A stretch of 64,000 nt of DNA from Candidatus Melainabacteria bacterium. GTDB lineage: Bacteria; Cyanobacteriota; Vampirovibrionia; Obscuribacterales; Obscuribacteraceae. This document shows, in pieces, positions 54,950 through 63,154 of the stretch (positions are counted from its first letter, which is position 1; the number at the start of each line of letters is the position of its first letter). Position numbers and translations under genes: made by a program. The notes beneath the pieces were generated by a model. That model saw only the letters and a program-made list of their open reading frames with translations. It did not search any database and was not told the origin of the DNA. The DNA lies in contig DAIDIP010000001.1 of NCBI GenBank assembly GCA_027451745.1, forward strand, positions 1 to 64,000, written 5' to 3'.

Positions 54950-56374
54950 TTAAATAGAACCGCTTGCCCAAACAATCTGTGTTTGTGCAATTCGGTAGTT
55001 GTACACAGCTTCTAAAAGCGCAAGCTTTGCTCGGAAAAGTTTGAGTGCCGCTTCGAATTCTTCAAGCGCAATGGATTTGCCAATTTCATAACGTTGATGA
55101 ATTAATCTATAATCCTCTTCAGCAGAAGTAACTTGTGCTTTAGATAGCTCAATATTTTGTCGCGTCAAGTCAAGATCTACCCAAGCCGTCGAAACATCTT
55201 GAGCCACTTTAAGCTCTGCTTGACTATGAGCCAGTTCCGCTTGTCTAATCGCTTGCGTGGCTGCCCGAAGTTCAGCTGCACGTTGCCCAGAATCATATAT
55301 TGTTTGGTGTCCAACCACACTAACAAAACCTCCCCACCGACCTCGAGCGCTACCATCAGGTGAGCTGCCGGTTATATTGCTGCCCAATCCGTAAAGATCA
55401 ACATGTGGCGCATAGCTACTGCGAGCAATGATTTTTCTTGCTCGCATTTCCTCTAAACGACTAGTAGCTTGCGCTATTTCTGGACGATTAGTACCGGCCT
55501 TTATTAGAAAGGCGTCTAGATCTTCGGCTGTTTCTACAAATTCAAGTGAGTCTGCCAAATCTATCAATGAAGCAAGATTGATACCCATACTCGCTTTCAA
55601 ATTAATTAAAGATACGTTGAAGTCGCGATAATCTTTATTCAGTTGCACCTTGGATAGTGCTAATTCAGCTTCTTCTCGCAAATAGTCGGCTCTTGGAGCC
55701 TTCCCTTCTTTTATGCGTTGCTTCATATTAGCGGTCGACCCATTCCTAAATTTAACATAGTCGCTATCGACTCTTAATCGCGCCGCATTTAAAAGAACTT
55801 GCAAATACAATTGCTTGATATTTTTAGCAGTATCAATTTTTGCTTGTTGAAACTGCGCTATCGATTGCTTTTCCTGTGCCTTTACAGCTTTATAGTTTCC
55901 CCGCAAAGCGCCACCGGTAAACAAAGGCTGCACGCCTGCGAAGATAACACTGAAGGAAGTATTTTTCACAATCGGTTGCATTGGGGCGGCAACAGAAACT
56001 GCTCCATCGTTTGGATAGAACAACATTTGATTAAGAGACGATGTTGAGTAAAAGGTACTGGTTGATATGTTTGGGCCGAATTTTCCTAAAGCAGCTCGGC
56101 TTTTGAAACGCGATATTTTTGTATTAATTTCCGCCTGTTCATATTCCAGGTTGTGCTCAAGCCCCACTTTCACGGCTCGGTCCATGGTAAAAGGTCCAGA
56201 GTACTGCGGTAACTCCGAAGATGGGGCACTCTGAGTGATACTCAATTTGATTGGGTTTTGCAAAAGGATATCTTCAGGTGAGGTAGCGGTTAATTGTGAT
56301 TGTCCGTGAGCTGCTAGGAATAAATTAAGAAGCAAACTACAAGACAAGAACTTTAGAATAAGCTTTGGCTTCAT
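54950..56374 (-). CDS. TolC-family outer-membrane efflux protein
   Basis: A 474-residue outer-membrane channel with a signal peptide (about 5-24). Two OEP repeats are visible, each with long heptad helices: EHNLEYEQAEINTKISRFKS in the first and RPEIAQATSRLEEMRARKII in the second, followed by YEIGKSIALEEFEAALKLF. It should form the exit duct of the tripartite pump encoded just upstream, whose pump gene it overlaps by 4 bp. Confidence 0.88.
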   Translation of the reverse strand: MKPKLILKFLSCSLLLNLFLAAHGQSQLTATSPEDILLQNPIKLSITQSAPSSELPQYSGPFTMDRAVKVGLEHNLEYEQAEINTKISRFKSRAALGKFGPNISTSTFYSTSSLNQMLFYPNDGAVSVAAPMQPIVKNTSFSVIFAGVQPLFTGGALRGNYKAVKAQEKQSIAQFQQAKIDTAKNIKQLYLQVLLNAARLRVDSDYVKFRNGSTANMKQRIKEGKAPRADYLREEAELALSKVQLNKDYRDFNVSLINLKASMGINLASLIDLADSLEFVETAEDLDAFLIKAGTNRPEIAQATSRLEEMRARKIIARSSYAPHVDLYGLGSNITGSSPDGSARGRWGGFVSVVGHQTIYDSGQRAAELRAATQAIRQAELAHSQAELKVAQDVSTAWVDLDLTRQNIELSKAQVTSAEEDYRLIHQRYEIGKSIALEEFEAALKLFRAKLALLEAVYNYRIAQTQIVWASGSI

Positions 56375-59300
56375 AAACTATCACCTCGCTCAGCAAATCG
56401 CTTGCGCCATTTATCACGGAGCCAAATACTAAAATCATCTATATAGGCGTGCATAATAGGAATATCAAAAAGACTAAGAACAGTACCTACCAGAAGTCCG
56501 CCTATTATGACGGTACCGAGCGGTGAATAAGCATCCATGCCAGTCTTTGGAAAAAGTGCGACCGGTAACATAACGATAATGGTTATAATTGAAGTCATAA
56601 GAATTGGTCTTAGCCTAATTGGACATGCTTTTATAATCGCCTCATTGCGCGACATACCGTGCTCTCTAAAACGCAAAATTTGATCAATTAATAAAATGGC
56701 AGTTGTGATGTCCATTCCTGTTAGAATTATCACGGCCATAATAGAGACAGTAGAGAACGCCTGATGAGCCAGCCATAAAGCTGAAAACACACCAGCTAAT
56801 TCCAATGGTAAAGAAAAGACCATTTGTAATGGTTGTAAAAATCCTCTAAATTGCCCTATCAACAGAAGAAAAATGAAAAGAAGCGCAAGTTGTAAGCCTA
56901 CAAGCAAACGCCCAAAAGAATCCATCATTTGAGTCATATCGCCGCGCATCTCAATCGTATAGCCAGGAGGCCAATTGACTTTTGCCATTGCTTTCATCAT
57001 GACGTCCATACCGACATCCATCGAAGGCGGCTCACCAATACGGTAATAGCCCATGACAGTAATTGCCCGCCTCATCTGGTCATGATTAATCAACGTGGGA
57101 GCGTCACGATATTTAAGACTCGCTAATGTTTTTAATGGCACTTGCTTGCCATCTGGAGTGGTGATAGTCATAAGCAATAAATCTTGTGGATTTTTTCGCT
57201 GAGGCTGGTCATACCTTAGTTGTATGGTCCGCTGCCGAATATTAGGAAGTCTATAAAACTCATTGGTTAAGGCACCATTCATTGCGTAATATGCCTGTTC
57301 AGATATTTGTTGTGGTGTTAACCCAACTTCAAGAGCGCGGCGCGAATCAACTTTTATTTCCCAGTCAGGCTTAGACATTGCCCAGTCTGTTGCCACTTGA
57401 TGCATGCCCAAAGTGTTTTTGGCTATCTCTGCTACTTGTTGAGCCATTGCGCTCAGAATTCCCGCATCCGGTCCGGTCACCAAAATTGAAATAGGTGCTT
57501 GGGAGCTCGCCATAACATCTGAACCCATTTCTTTAATTTGAAAGCGCCTGATACTTGGTATTTCGGCAATTGCTTGTTCTTGAATACGATCTATAATTTG
57601 CCAAATATTTTTCTTGCGAGCATCCTTGTCACTGAATGTGATCATAAAAGTGGCTGTATTCACTTGCTGCATGCTATAGCCATTAAAGTATGTACCGCCC
57701 GGATCCACGCCTATCTCTGAAGACACATGTTGAATTTCTGGATATTTGAGCATGAGATTTTCAACTCGCTTCGTAATCTTTTCAGTTTGCTCAAAGGAAG
57801 AACTTGCGTCTGTTTCCAGCACTCCATATGCTTGACCTACATCGGCAAGTGGCATCATTTCGCTGCCAATGAAATTGTAAAAGGTAAAGCCAATAACTAT
57901 GGTTATTAGTATTCGCGTTAGGTTGAGAAAACGATGTTCAAGCATCCAAGCAATGCAAGAGGCATAACTATTCTCTAGCTTAGTCAAAAATCTATCGAAA
58001 GGTTCACTCACTCTCTCTTTTACCATCCTACCAAAACGAGTTTTTGCAGTCTCTGACTGGTCGTGTACCCGTAGTATTTTTTCTGCCAAAACAGCCGTTA
58101 AAGTGAGCGACACAAAGAAAGAGGCCAGTAGTCCAAAAATAATTGGCCAGACTAGTCCAACAAACATTTGCTCAACAATACCGCCACAGAAAAGAAGGGG
58201 TAGCAGAGCAAAAATAAGTACCATAGTAGAAGCCGCTACGGCCAGCCTTACTTCCGTAATACCATCAATCGTAGCTATACGAGGATCTTTACCCATACGC
58301 AAATGTCTTTCAATTGAATGGATATCAATAATTGAGTCATCTACCAATCGACCAATAGACAAGAGCAACCCTATAAGGGTTGAGCTATTAAGCGTCATTC
58401 CAAGTGGTATCAGACAAAGAACCGCCATTGACAACGAAATAGGTATAGTTATCATTGAAATCAGCGTGCCCCGCCAGTCCCCGATAAATAGGAACACAGC
58501 AATTCCAGTCAGCAACACCGCAATTGCAAGTTCTTCGACCATGTTATTCATTAGGATTTGAACAAATTTTGAATTATCGTAACTGGCCTCAAACTTGAGG
58601 CCTGGGTATTCTTTTTGTAGTTGTACAATTTCTTTTTCAATGCCGCGTATCACTTCAGGAGAACTGGCTGAGGGTTCTTGTATGATGCTAACTTCAATGC
58701 CTTGATCTATTTTGCCGTCATGCACGTGATGATAAGCTGCGCGCCGCTCCCAAAACGTATCCTCTACTCTGGCTATGTCTTTCACATAAATAATACGATC
58801 GCCGATAGCTTTTATTGGATAGTTTTCCACTTCAGTTGAATTTTTCGCTAAAGTATCTATCCTTACTATCGCTTCGTTTTCTTTTGTGGTCAGCCTACCA
58901 GCTGGTCTAGCAACATTCTGCTTATCCAAAGCATCGCGGACATCTAAAATCGAAAGATTGTAAGCAGTAAGTTTATTTCTATCCACCAATATTTGTAACT
59001 GCCGCTTAAAACCGCCAAATGTATAAATCGACCAGACATGCGGCACTCGTTTCAATCGGTTGGTGATTTCATTATCAGCAAATTCTCTAAGCCTCACCTC
59101 ATCCCAACCAGAAGCCGTAAAGTTGTATGTTAAAACTGGCAAATTGAGAGGATCTATAGGTAATACCCATGATGGTTTTAAATTAGCACCAGTCACAGGC
59201 AAGTCCGCTTGAACAACATTCATTAGCGCTTGCACATCAACAAGAGCGCGTTTCATATCTGTACCGTACGGAAATTCCAGCGAAACCATAGAAAAACCAT

Positions 59301-59637
59301 CTTGAGATGAAGAGCGAATATAACGCACTCCTTTAATATCAACCATCCGTTCTTCAATCGGCTTACTTATATAAAGCTCCATGTCTTCAGACGAAAGCCC
59401 TGGCTGCATTGTGATCACACCAATCATTGGACTCTCGACGTATGGCATAAGTCTTTTAGGCATATAAAAGCCTATTGCCGCCACCGCCAGTAGCACCACT
59501 GCCAAATAGAATGCTGCAATGGCATAGGGATGATCTATCGACCAAGCAGTTACGTTGAAGTGGTTTCTGTCCGGCTTCACAGACTCATTTATTTCTGGCG
59601 TATCGGTGAAATTTGTCATATCAAGGGATATCAACAT
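56371..59637 (-). CDS. RND-family efflux pump, inner-membrane subunit
   Basis: A 1088-residue proton-driven transporter with the RND two-fold plan: one N-terminal helix (about 36-57), a large periplasmic loop, six helices (about 365-560), a second loop and six helices (about 885-1070). LLSIGRLVDDSIIDIHSIER in helix 4 carries the proton-relay Asp pair. The adaptor carries a heavy-metal-binding domain and the operon a MerR regulator, so a metal cation is the most likely substrate. The helix-4 motif, however, is as close to the drug-type as to the CzcA/CusA pumps. The start overlaps the adaptor gene by 17 bp; an ATG at 59619 is an alternative. Confidence 0.88.
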   Translation of the reverse strand: MLISLDMTNFTDTPEINESVKPDRNHFNVTAWSIDHPYAIAAFYLAVVLLAVAAIGFYMPKRLMPYVESPMIGVITMQPGLSSEDMELYISKPIEERMVDIKGVRYIRSSSQDGFSMVSLEFPYGTDMKRALVDVQALMNVVQADLPVTGANLKPSWVLPIDPLNLPVLTYNFTASGWDEVRLREFADNEITNRLKRVPHVWSIYTFGGFKRQLQILVDRNKLTAYNLSILDVRDALDKQNVARPAGRLTTKENEAIVRIDTLAKNSTEVENYPIKAIGDRIIYVKDIARVEDTFWERRAAYHHVHDGKIDQGIEVSIIQEPSASSPEVIRGIEKEIVQLQKEYPGLKFEASYDNSKFVQILMNNMVEELAIAVLLTGIAVFLFIGDWRGTLISMITIPISLSMAVLCLIPLGMTLNSSTLIGLLLSIGRLVDDSIIDIHSIERHLRMGKDPRIATIDGITEVRLAVAASTMVLIFALLPLLFCGGIVEQMFVGLVWPIIFGLLASFFVSLTLTAVLAEKILRVHDQSETAKTRFGRMVKERVSEPFDRFLTKLENSYASCIAWMLEHRFLNLTRILITIVIGFTFYNFIGSEMMPLADVGQAYGVLETDASSSFEQTEKITKRVENLMLKYPEIQHVSSEIGVDPGGTYFNGYSMQQVNTATFMITFSDKDARKKNIWQIIDRIQEQAIAEIPSIRRFQIKEMGSDVMASSQAPISILVTGPDAGILSAMAQQVAEIAKNTLGMHQVATDWAMSKPDWEIKVDSRRALEVGLTPQQISEQAYYAMNGALTNEFYRLPNIRQRTIQLRYDQPQRKNPQDLLLMTITTPDGKQVPLKTLASLKYRDAPTLINHDQMRRAITVMGYYRIGEPPSMDVGMDVMMKAMAKVNWPPGYTIEMRGDMTQMMDSFGRLLVGLQLALLFIFLLLIGQFRGFLQPLQMVFSLPLELAGVFSALWLAHQAFSTVSIMAVIILTGMDITTAILLIDQILRFREHGMSRNEAIIKACPIRLRPILMTSIITIIVMLPVALFPKTGMDAYSPLGTVIIGGLLVGTVLSLFDIPIMHAYIDDFSIWLRDKWRKRFAERGDSL

Positions 59638-61579
59638 TTATAGTAGTAGTTTGATTATTGACGCGCAGAATAATTTGCCACAACCCGCTCATAAAGTTAG
59701 TCGTCAACTCGTAATTACCTTTTCCTTTTTCTATGGCTGACAGATCTGGTCCAGGCATCGACATAGCGGGCATTGTCGTTTTGGCACTAATCGAAGCTCC
59801 TATGACCGCTTTAGAATCCAGGCTTAAAATAGTGCATCGCAATTTATTGTTACTCCCTTTAGGTGGTTGCGGAAGCATAATCAAATGCAGATGCATGCCT
59901 TCTAGCTTTATATCATTTGTCCATTTATTATCCGAATCAAGACGATTAGTTTGCACTTTCGAAACAGTTGGCAACGTGACTGGTCCTGATTCTCCCCATT
60001 CTGTGGCAATTACCGGCAGCCCATTTTCGAGTGAAGAATAACCTTGATAAATAATTTGATCGCCTTCGCTCAGCCCAGAAGTTACCTCAGTATTTTGGTC
60101 ATCGGACACTCCTGTAGTTATTGCAGTAAGATGCGCTGATAAATTGCCTGATGAAGTCATAGGCACAAGCGTCATTCCACATATAGGACACTTTCCTGGC
60201 TTATCCGCTTTAATTTGTGGATGCATAACGCAAGTGTATTTGGTGTCATCAGTACCACCACTACCGACCGCTCGCCAAACCTGAGATTTCCCTTCGCGCC
60301 AAACAACCGCGCTTGAAGGAATAACCAAAGCATTTTCCTTTCCTGTGCTTATTCGCATAACAACATAGTCACCAGGAAGCAAGCGAAAAGATGAAAGATT
60401 TGGCAGAGTTCTGGAACTAGAGCCTTTGTCCGACAATCTGGGACCCGTATTATCCACCAACGCCTCAACAATCACGGTCCTTGTGCTGACATCGGCCGCC
60501 GGAAAAATTGACGTTATATTCGCTTCAATTTGATCATCAGCCAATTCAGAGCTTTTTATGTAGACAGTATTACCAACAGTAATTTTGTCCGCATCCACTG
60601 ATGCTACTTCAGCTTGAACACGAACCTTTTTTAAATGACTAATTTTGAGAATTAGCATCCCAGGATTAACTACTACCCCAGGACTTACCAACCGCTTAAC
60701 TACAACCCCGTCTGACTGGGCTTGAATGCGTGTATAGCTATGAGTTATGTCCGCTGTAAGTGTGGCGGCTTCCGCTTCTCGCGCCGCAAAGGCAATATGT
60801 CCGACATGGTGTGCGGCAGCTTCGTAAGCTGCATTCGCAGCTAATCTTGTACTTTTGGCTTGATTCTGTTTAGCTACCAGCTGCCTGACTTTGGCCGACG
60901 CCTGATTGTATTTATTTAACTCATCATCATACTCTTGCTGAGAAATTACCTGCCCCTTAAGCAAATTCACTTCACGCTTAATTTCGGGCGACCAATATTC
61001 CAAATCGGATTTCGCCTGTTGTAGCTCGTCCGCTGCTGCAGATTCAGCAAATTTAGCTGCCTCTAGTTCATATGATTTTTCAGACAACTCCTGGCGCGCA
61101 ATGCTTGCATTGTTCATGGCTGCTTCGCTAGCGTAGCGACTTTCAGATAATTTGCTTGCATATTCTGATCGGTCCGTAGGATCTAATTGGACTAATAGCT
61201 GTCCTTTTTTGACCGTATCTCCCGGATAAACAGGCATGGAAACAATACGACCGGTTAAGCGAGGAAAAACATCCTCATCTTCATAAGCTTGCACTGTGCC
61301 GGTATAAGTTACAGAACCTTCTATTGTCTCTCTTTCAACTGTTGCAATTGCAACAGGAACAGCTCCACGCGGTGGTTGCATAGCAGACATATCCATCGCT
61401 TGGGATTCAATAACACTCATTTGTCCAGGTTTTTTAAAATGTTGGACTATAAATGCACAGATGCCGATAACGGCTGCAAGGGCCATTAGCGACCAAAAAT
61501 TTTGCTTAATCCAGTCCCGAGAACGACTCGAAGCAGATGAGCGACTGATATCGTTTGGTCTATTTTGATCTAAATTCAT
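59621..61579 (-). CDS. RND adaptor fused to HMBD and YtkA-like domains
   Basis: A 652-residue periplasmic adaptor anchored by one N-terminal helix (about 28-46). The membrane-fusion plan is present: lipoyl half (VSMPVYPGDTVKKGQLLVQL), a long coiled-coil hairpin (about 130-270), the second lipoyl half and beta barrel. A heavy-metal-binding domain (YTCVMHPQIKADKPGKCPIC, then GM) is inserted after the barrel, at about 450-475. The C-terminus (about 555-652, MHLHLIMLP, TTMPAMSMPGPD, NFMSGLWQI) resembles YtkA/FixH domains rich in Met and His. Such a triple fusion would present metal to the pump. It is followed without gap by the pump gene. Confidence 0.85.
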   Translation of the reverse strand: MNLDQNRPNDISRSSASSRSRDWIKQNFWSLMALAAVIGICAFIVQHFKKPGQMSVIESQAMDMSAMQPPRGAVPVAIATVERETIEGSVTYTGTVQAYEDEDVFPRLTGRIVSMPVYPGDTVKKGQLLVQLDPTDRSEYASKLSESRYASEAAMNNASIARQELSEKSYELEAAKFAESAAADELQQAKSDLEYWSPEIKREVNLLKGQVISQQEYDDELNKYNQASAKVRQLVAKQNQAKSTRLAANAAYEAAAHHVGHIAFAAREAEAATLTADITHSYTRIQAQSDGVVVKRLVSPGVVVNPGMLILKISHLKKVRVQAEVASVDADKITVGNTVYIKSSELADDQIEANITSIFPAADVSTRTVIVEALVDNTGPRLSDKGSSSRTLPNLSSFRLLPGDYVVMRISTGKENALVIPSSAVVWREGKSQVWRAVGSGGTDDTKYTCVMHPQIKADKPGKCPICGMTLVPMTSSGNLSAHLTAITTGVSDDQNTEVTSGLSEGDQIIYQGYSSLENGLPVIATEWGESGPVTLPTVSKVQTNRLDSDNKWTNDIKLEGMHLHLIMLPQPPKGSNNKLRCTILSLDSKAVIGASISAKTTMPAMSMPGPDLSAIEKGKGNYELTTNFMSGLWQIILRVNNQTTTINVDIP

Positions 61580-61628
61580 TTAACGAATCACTTGCAAAAC
61601 AAGCGCCTCTTTTCGACTAAAAAACACC

Positions 61629-61651
61629 GCAAAAGCCCTTAAGGCTTTTGC
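61629..61651 (-). terminator. Hairpin between the Cys-rich gene and the adaptor gene
   Basis: GCAAAAGCC and GGCTTTTGC pair perfectly around CTTAA and are followed on the minus strand by GGTGTTTTTTAG. It should end, or attenuate, transcription after the Cys-rich gene, so the efflux genes may have a promoter of their own or depend on partial read-through. Confidence 0.65.
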
Positions 61652-61674
61652 AAGACTTAAGTCAAAAAGAGGAT

Positions 61675-62079
61675 TTAAATTCTAAGAACGCGATTTAAAA
61701 GATATAAATCTGCCTTGGGAGGACGCCACTGTGCCATTTCTAATACCTCAGTGCAAGACAAGGAACTAGCAATAACATTTATGAGCGGATTCATTGAGGA
61801 TAAAACAATCTTTACTACTTGCTCTTCAGCCAATTTCAGGCTCAAGCTAGTAATCACAGCTGAATGCGGCTGTGATGCACAGCCGCATTGCCCTATACGG
61901 GTTACGGGTTCAACTGTGTTGGAATTTTGACAACAACTACGCTCGCCCTTGCAACAACTATGAGCTGCTTGCTTCGAGTTAAGGCACTTATTTAGACACT
62001 CGGACTTCACAAGCTGCGCCGGATTTACCGTCAGCACTATTAAAGTAATTATGATTGTAGTCAAGCGGATGATGAACAT
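61675..62079 (-). CDS. Secreted Cys-rich protein of the efflux locus
   Basis: A 134-residue exported protein: signal peptide about 2-22 (IIRLTTIIITLIVLTVNPAQ), then a Cys-rich stretch (SECLNKCLN, HSCCKGERSCCQ, CGCAS) with nine Cys within about 45 residues. A plain segment with one more Cys follows, ending in PPKADLYLLNRVLRI. Short proteins with such an ending are often found before RND metal-efflux genes in Proteobacteria; their role is unproven. The clustered CC pairs suggest soft-metal binding. It lies 70 bp after the 57-residue gene. Confidence 0.6.
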   Translation of the reverse strand: MFIIRLTTIIITLIVLTVNPAQLVKSECLNKCLNSKQAAHSCCKGERSCCQNSNTVEPVTRIGQCGCASQPHSAVITSLSLKLAEEQVVKIVLSSMNPLINVIASSLSCTEVLEMAQWRPPKADLYLLNRVLRI

Positions 62080-62149
62080 GACACATCTTTTAGAGAATAT
62101 GGAACCGATTATATCAATAATATAGAAGCTTGAGAGATCCTTTAAATAA

Positions 62150-62323
62150 TTAAGCCTTATCTTCCTTACAACATGGCTTCCCAGCAGATGTATTATTGAC
62201 AGTTAGCTGACGAGATTTGAATACGCCTTTGCCGAAGCGCCCGAAAGCAAATACACCAGCCACAAACAATGGGATAGCGGGCAATAGCCCTTGGATGAAA
62301 TTTTGAATACAACACCATTGCAT
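62150..62323 (-). CDS. 57-residue membrane protein with CC pairs
   Basis: Read directly from the minus strand (ATG 62323, TAA 62150). AGGAG lies 8-9 nt before the ATG. The protein begins MQWCCIQ, has one hydrophobic helix (about 9-29, LLPAIPLFVAGVFAFG), a basic stretch and ends GKPCCKEDKA. A CC pair at each end of a single helix, in a metal-efflux operon, suggests a small metal-handling or pump-associated protein. I know no named family. It starts 12 bp after the MerR gene stop. Confidence 0.65.
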   Translation of the reverse strand: MQWCCIQNFIQGLLPAIPLFVAGVFAFGRFGKGVFKSRQLTVNNTSAGKPCCKEDKA

Positions 62324-62335
62324 AAATTTATTCTC

Positions 62336-62767
62336 CTAATTAATATCACTTTCAATCAATGGACAAACAATGCCCTCCTCCAGACCGCCTTCGCCTCGCT
62401 TTTTGCGCCAGGTTGTTCTCAGCTTTTTTAAATCCATTTTTAAAACCTCTAGGGTCTCAATACGTTCCTCCAATTCGCCGATATGCTCATCCAAGAGCTT
62501 TAAAACCGACTCACAAGGTACAGAACCGGATTGACGAATTTGGAGAATTTGTTGAATCTCTTTCACCGAAAATCCCAGCTGCAAAGCTCGGCGTATAAAG
62601 GCGATGCGTTCCACATTTTGAGGTGAATAGTATCTATAACCTGATTCAGACCTTTCGGTTGGATGTAATAGACCTTTTGATTCGTACCAGCGAATCGTTT
62701 TGGGACTTATTCCGAATTGTTGTGAAACCACCCCTATGAGCATAGGCTTATTGAAATTCTTGGGCAT
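62336..62767 (-). CDS. MerR-family metal-responsive activator
   Basis: A 143-residue regulator. N-terminal winged helix-turn-helix (IGVVSQQFGISPKTIRWYES) and wing (GYRYYSPQNVERIAFI), then the dimerisation helix with C85 in SVPCESVLKLLDEHI and a C-terminal C135 in GIVCPL. This is the arrangement of ZntR/CadR/PbrR-like metal sensors. The middle Cys of divalent-metal sensors is not evident, so the metal cannot be named. The ATG at 62767 has AAGGA 8 nt upstream; an in-frame extension of 19 residues upstream lies over the promoter. It heads the efflux operon. Confidence 0.85.
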   Translation of the reverse strand: MPKNFNKPMLIGVVSQQFGISPKTIRWYESKGLLHPTERSESGYRYYSPQNVERIAFIRRALQLGFSVKEIQQILQIRQSGSVPCESVLKLLDEHIGELEERIETLEVLKMDLKKLRTTWRKKRGEGGLEEGIVCPLIESDIN

Positions 62768-62809
62768 TAAAACGTCCTTGTGGCAATTTCTGTATGTCCG
62801 ATATATACA

Positions 62810-62840
62810 ATCTAAACCCTCCAACGCATTGGAGGGTCAA
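62810..62840 (-). promoter_or_regulatory. MerR-type promoter/operator with 19-bp spacer
   Basis: On the minus strand, TTGACC (62840-62835) and TTAGAT (62815-62810) are separated by exactly 19 bp. The spacer is filled by the perfect inverted repeat ACCCTCCAA-TGCG-TTGGAGGGT (62816-62837). The overlong spacer with a dyad is the mark of promoters that MerR proteins activate by twisting the DNA. It reads into the merR gene itself and the co-directional efflux genes. Confidence 0.85.
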
Positions 62841-63154
62841 TAGCTAAATAAAGTTATTACTCATCTGTTTGCTTCATGTCGTGTAGCGGCAAGTGTGGCT
62901 TTTAATGCTCAGCGCTTGTCACTGTTGTGCTTCCTGCGGAGCGATTAATGTAGCAGATTTTGACCAGCTGAAGAAAGACTATGAGCAGTCTGGTAAAGAG
63001 CTAGTGCGTAGCGGCAGCATGCAACAGTAGCAGAAAGCAGCATAGAAGCCGATCTGCAATCCGAGCCTCTATCCACCACTAGCGGTGCCCCTTTCTGCAT
63101 GCAAGAGATGAAATTACTATCTGTCATTGTTTGTTAGCGCTGTTTGGTTTAGAT
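62841..63154. other. Gap between the MerR promoter and the ArdC-like gene
   Basis: About 310 bp. The only point of note is a plus-strand frame of 41 codons (62905-63030) that begins MLSACHCCASCGAINVADFD. The Cys cluster and the following helix-like part look coding, but there is no ribosome-binding site. It may be a remnant of a zinc-finger gene. Confidence 0.3.

Noticed and set aside
58103-58561. 152-residue plus-strand frame
   Set aside because: It is antisense to the highly conserved RND membrane region and reflects its codon pattern.
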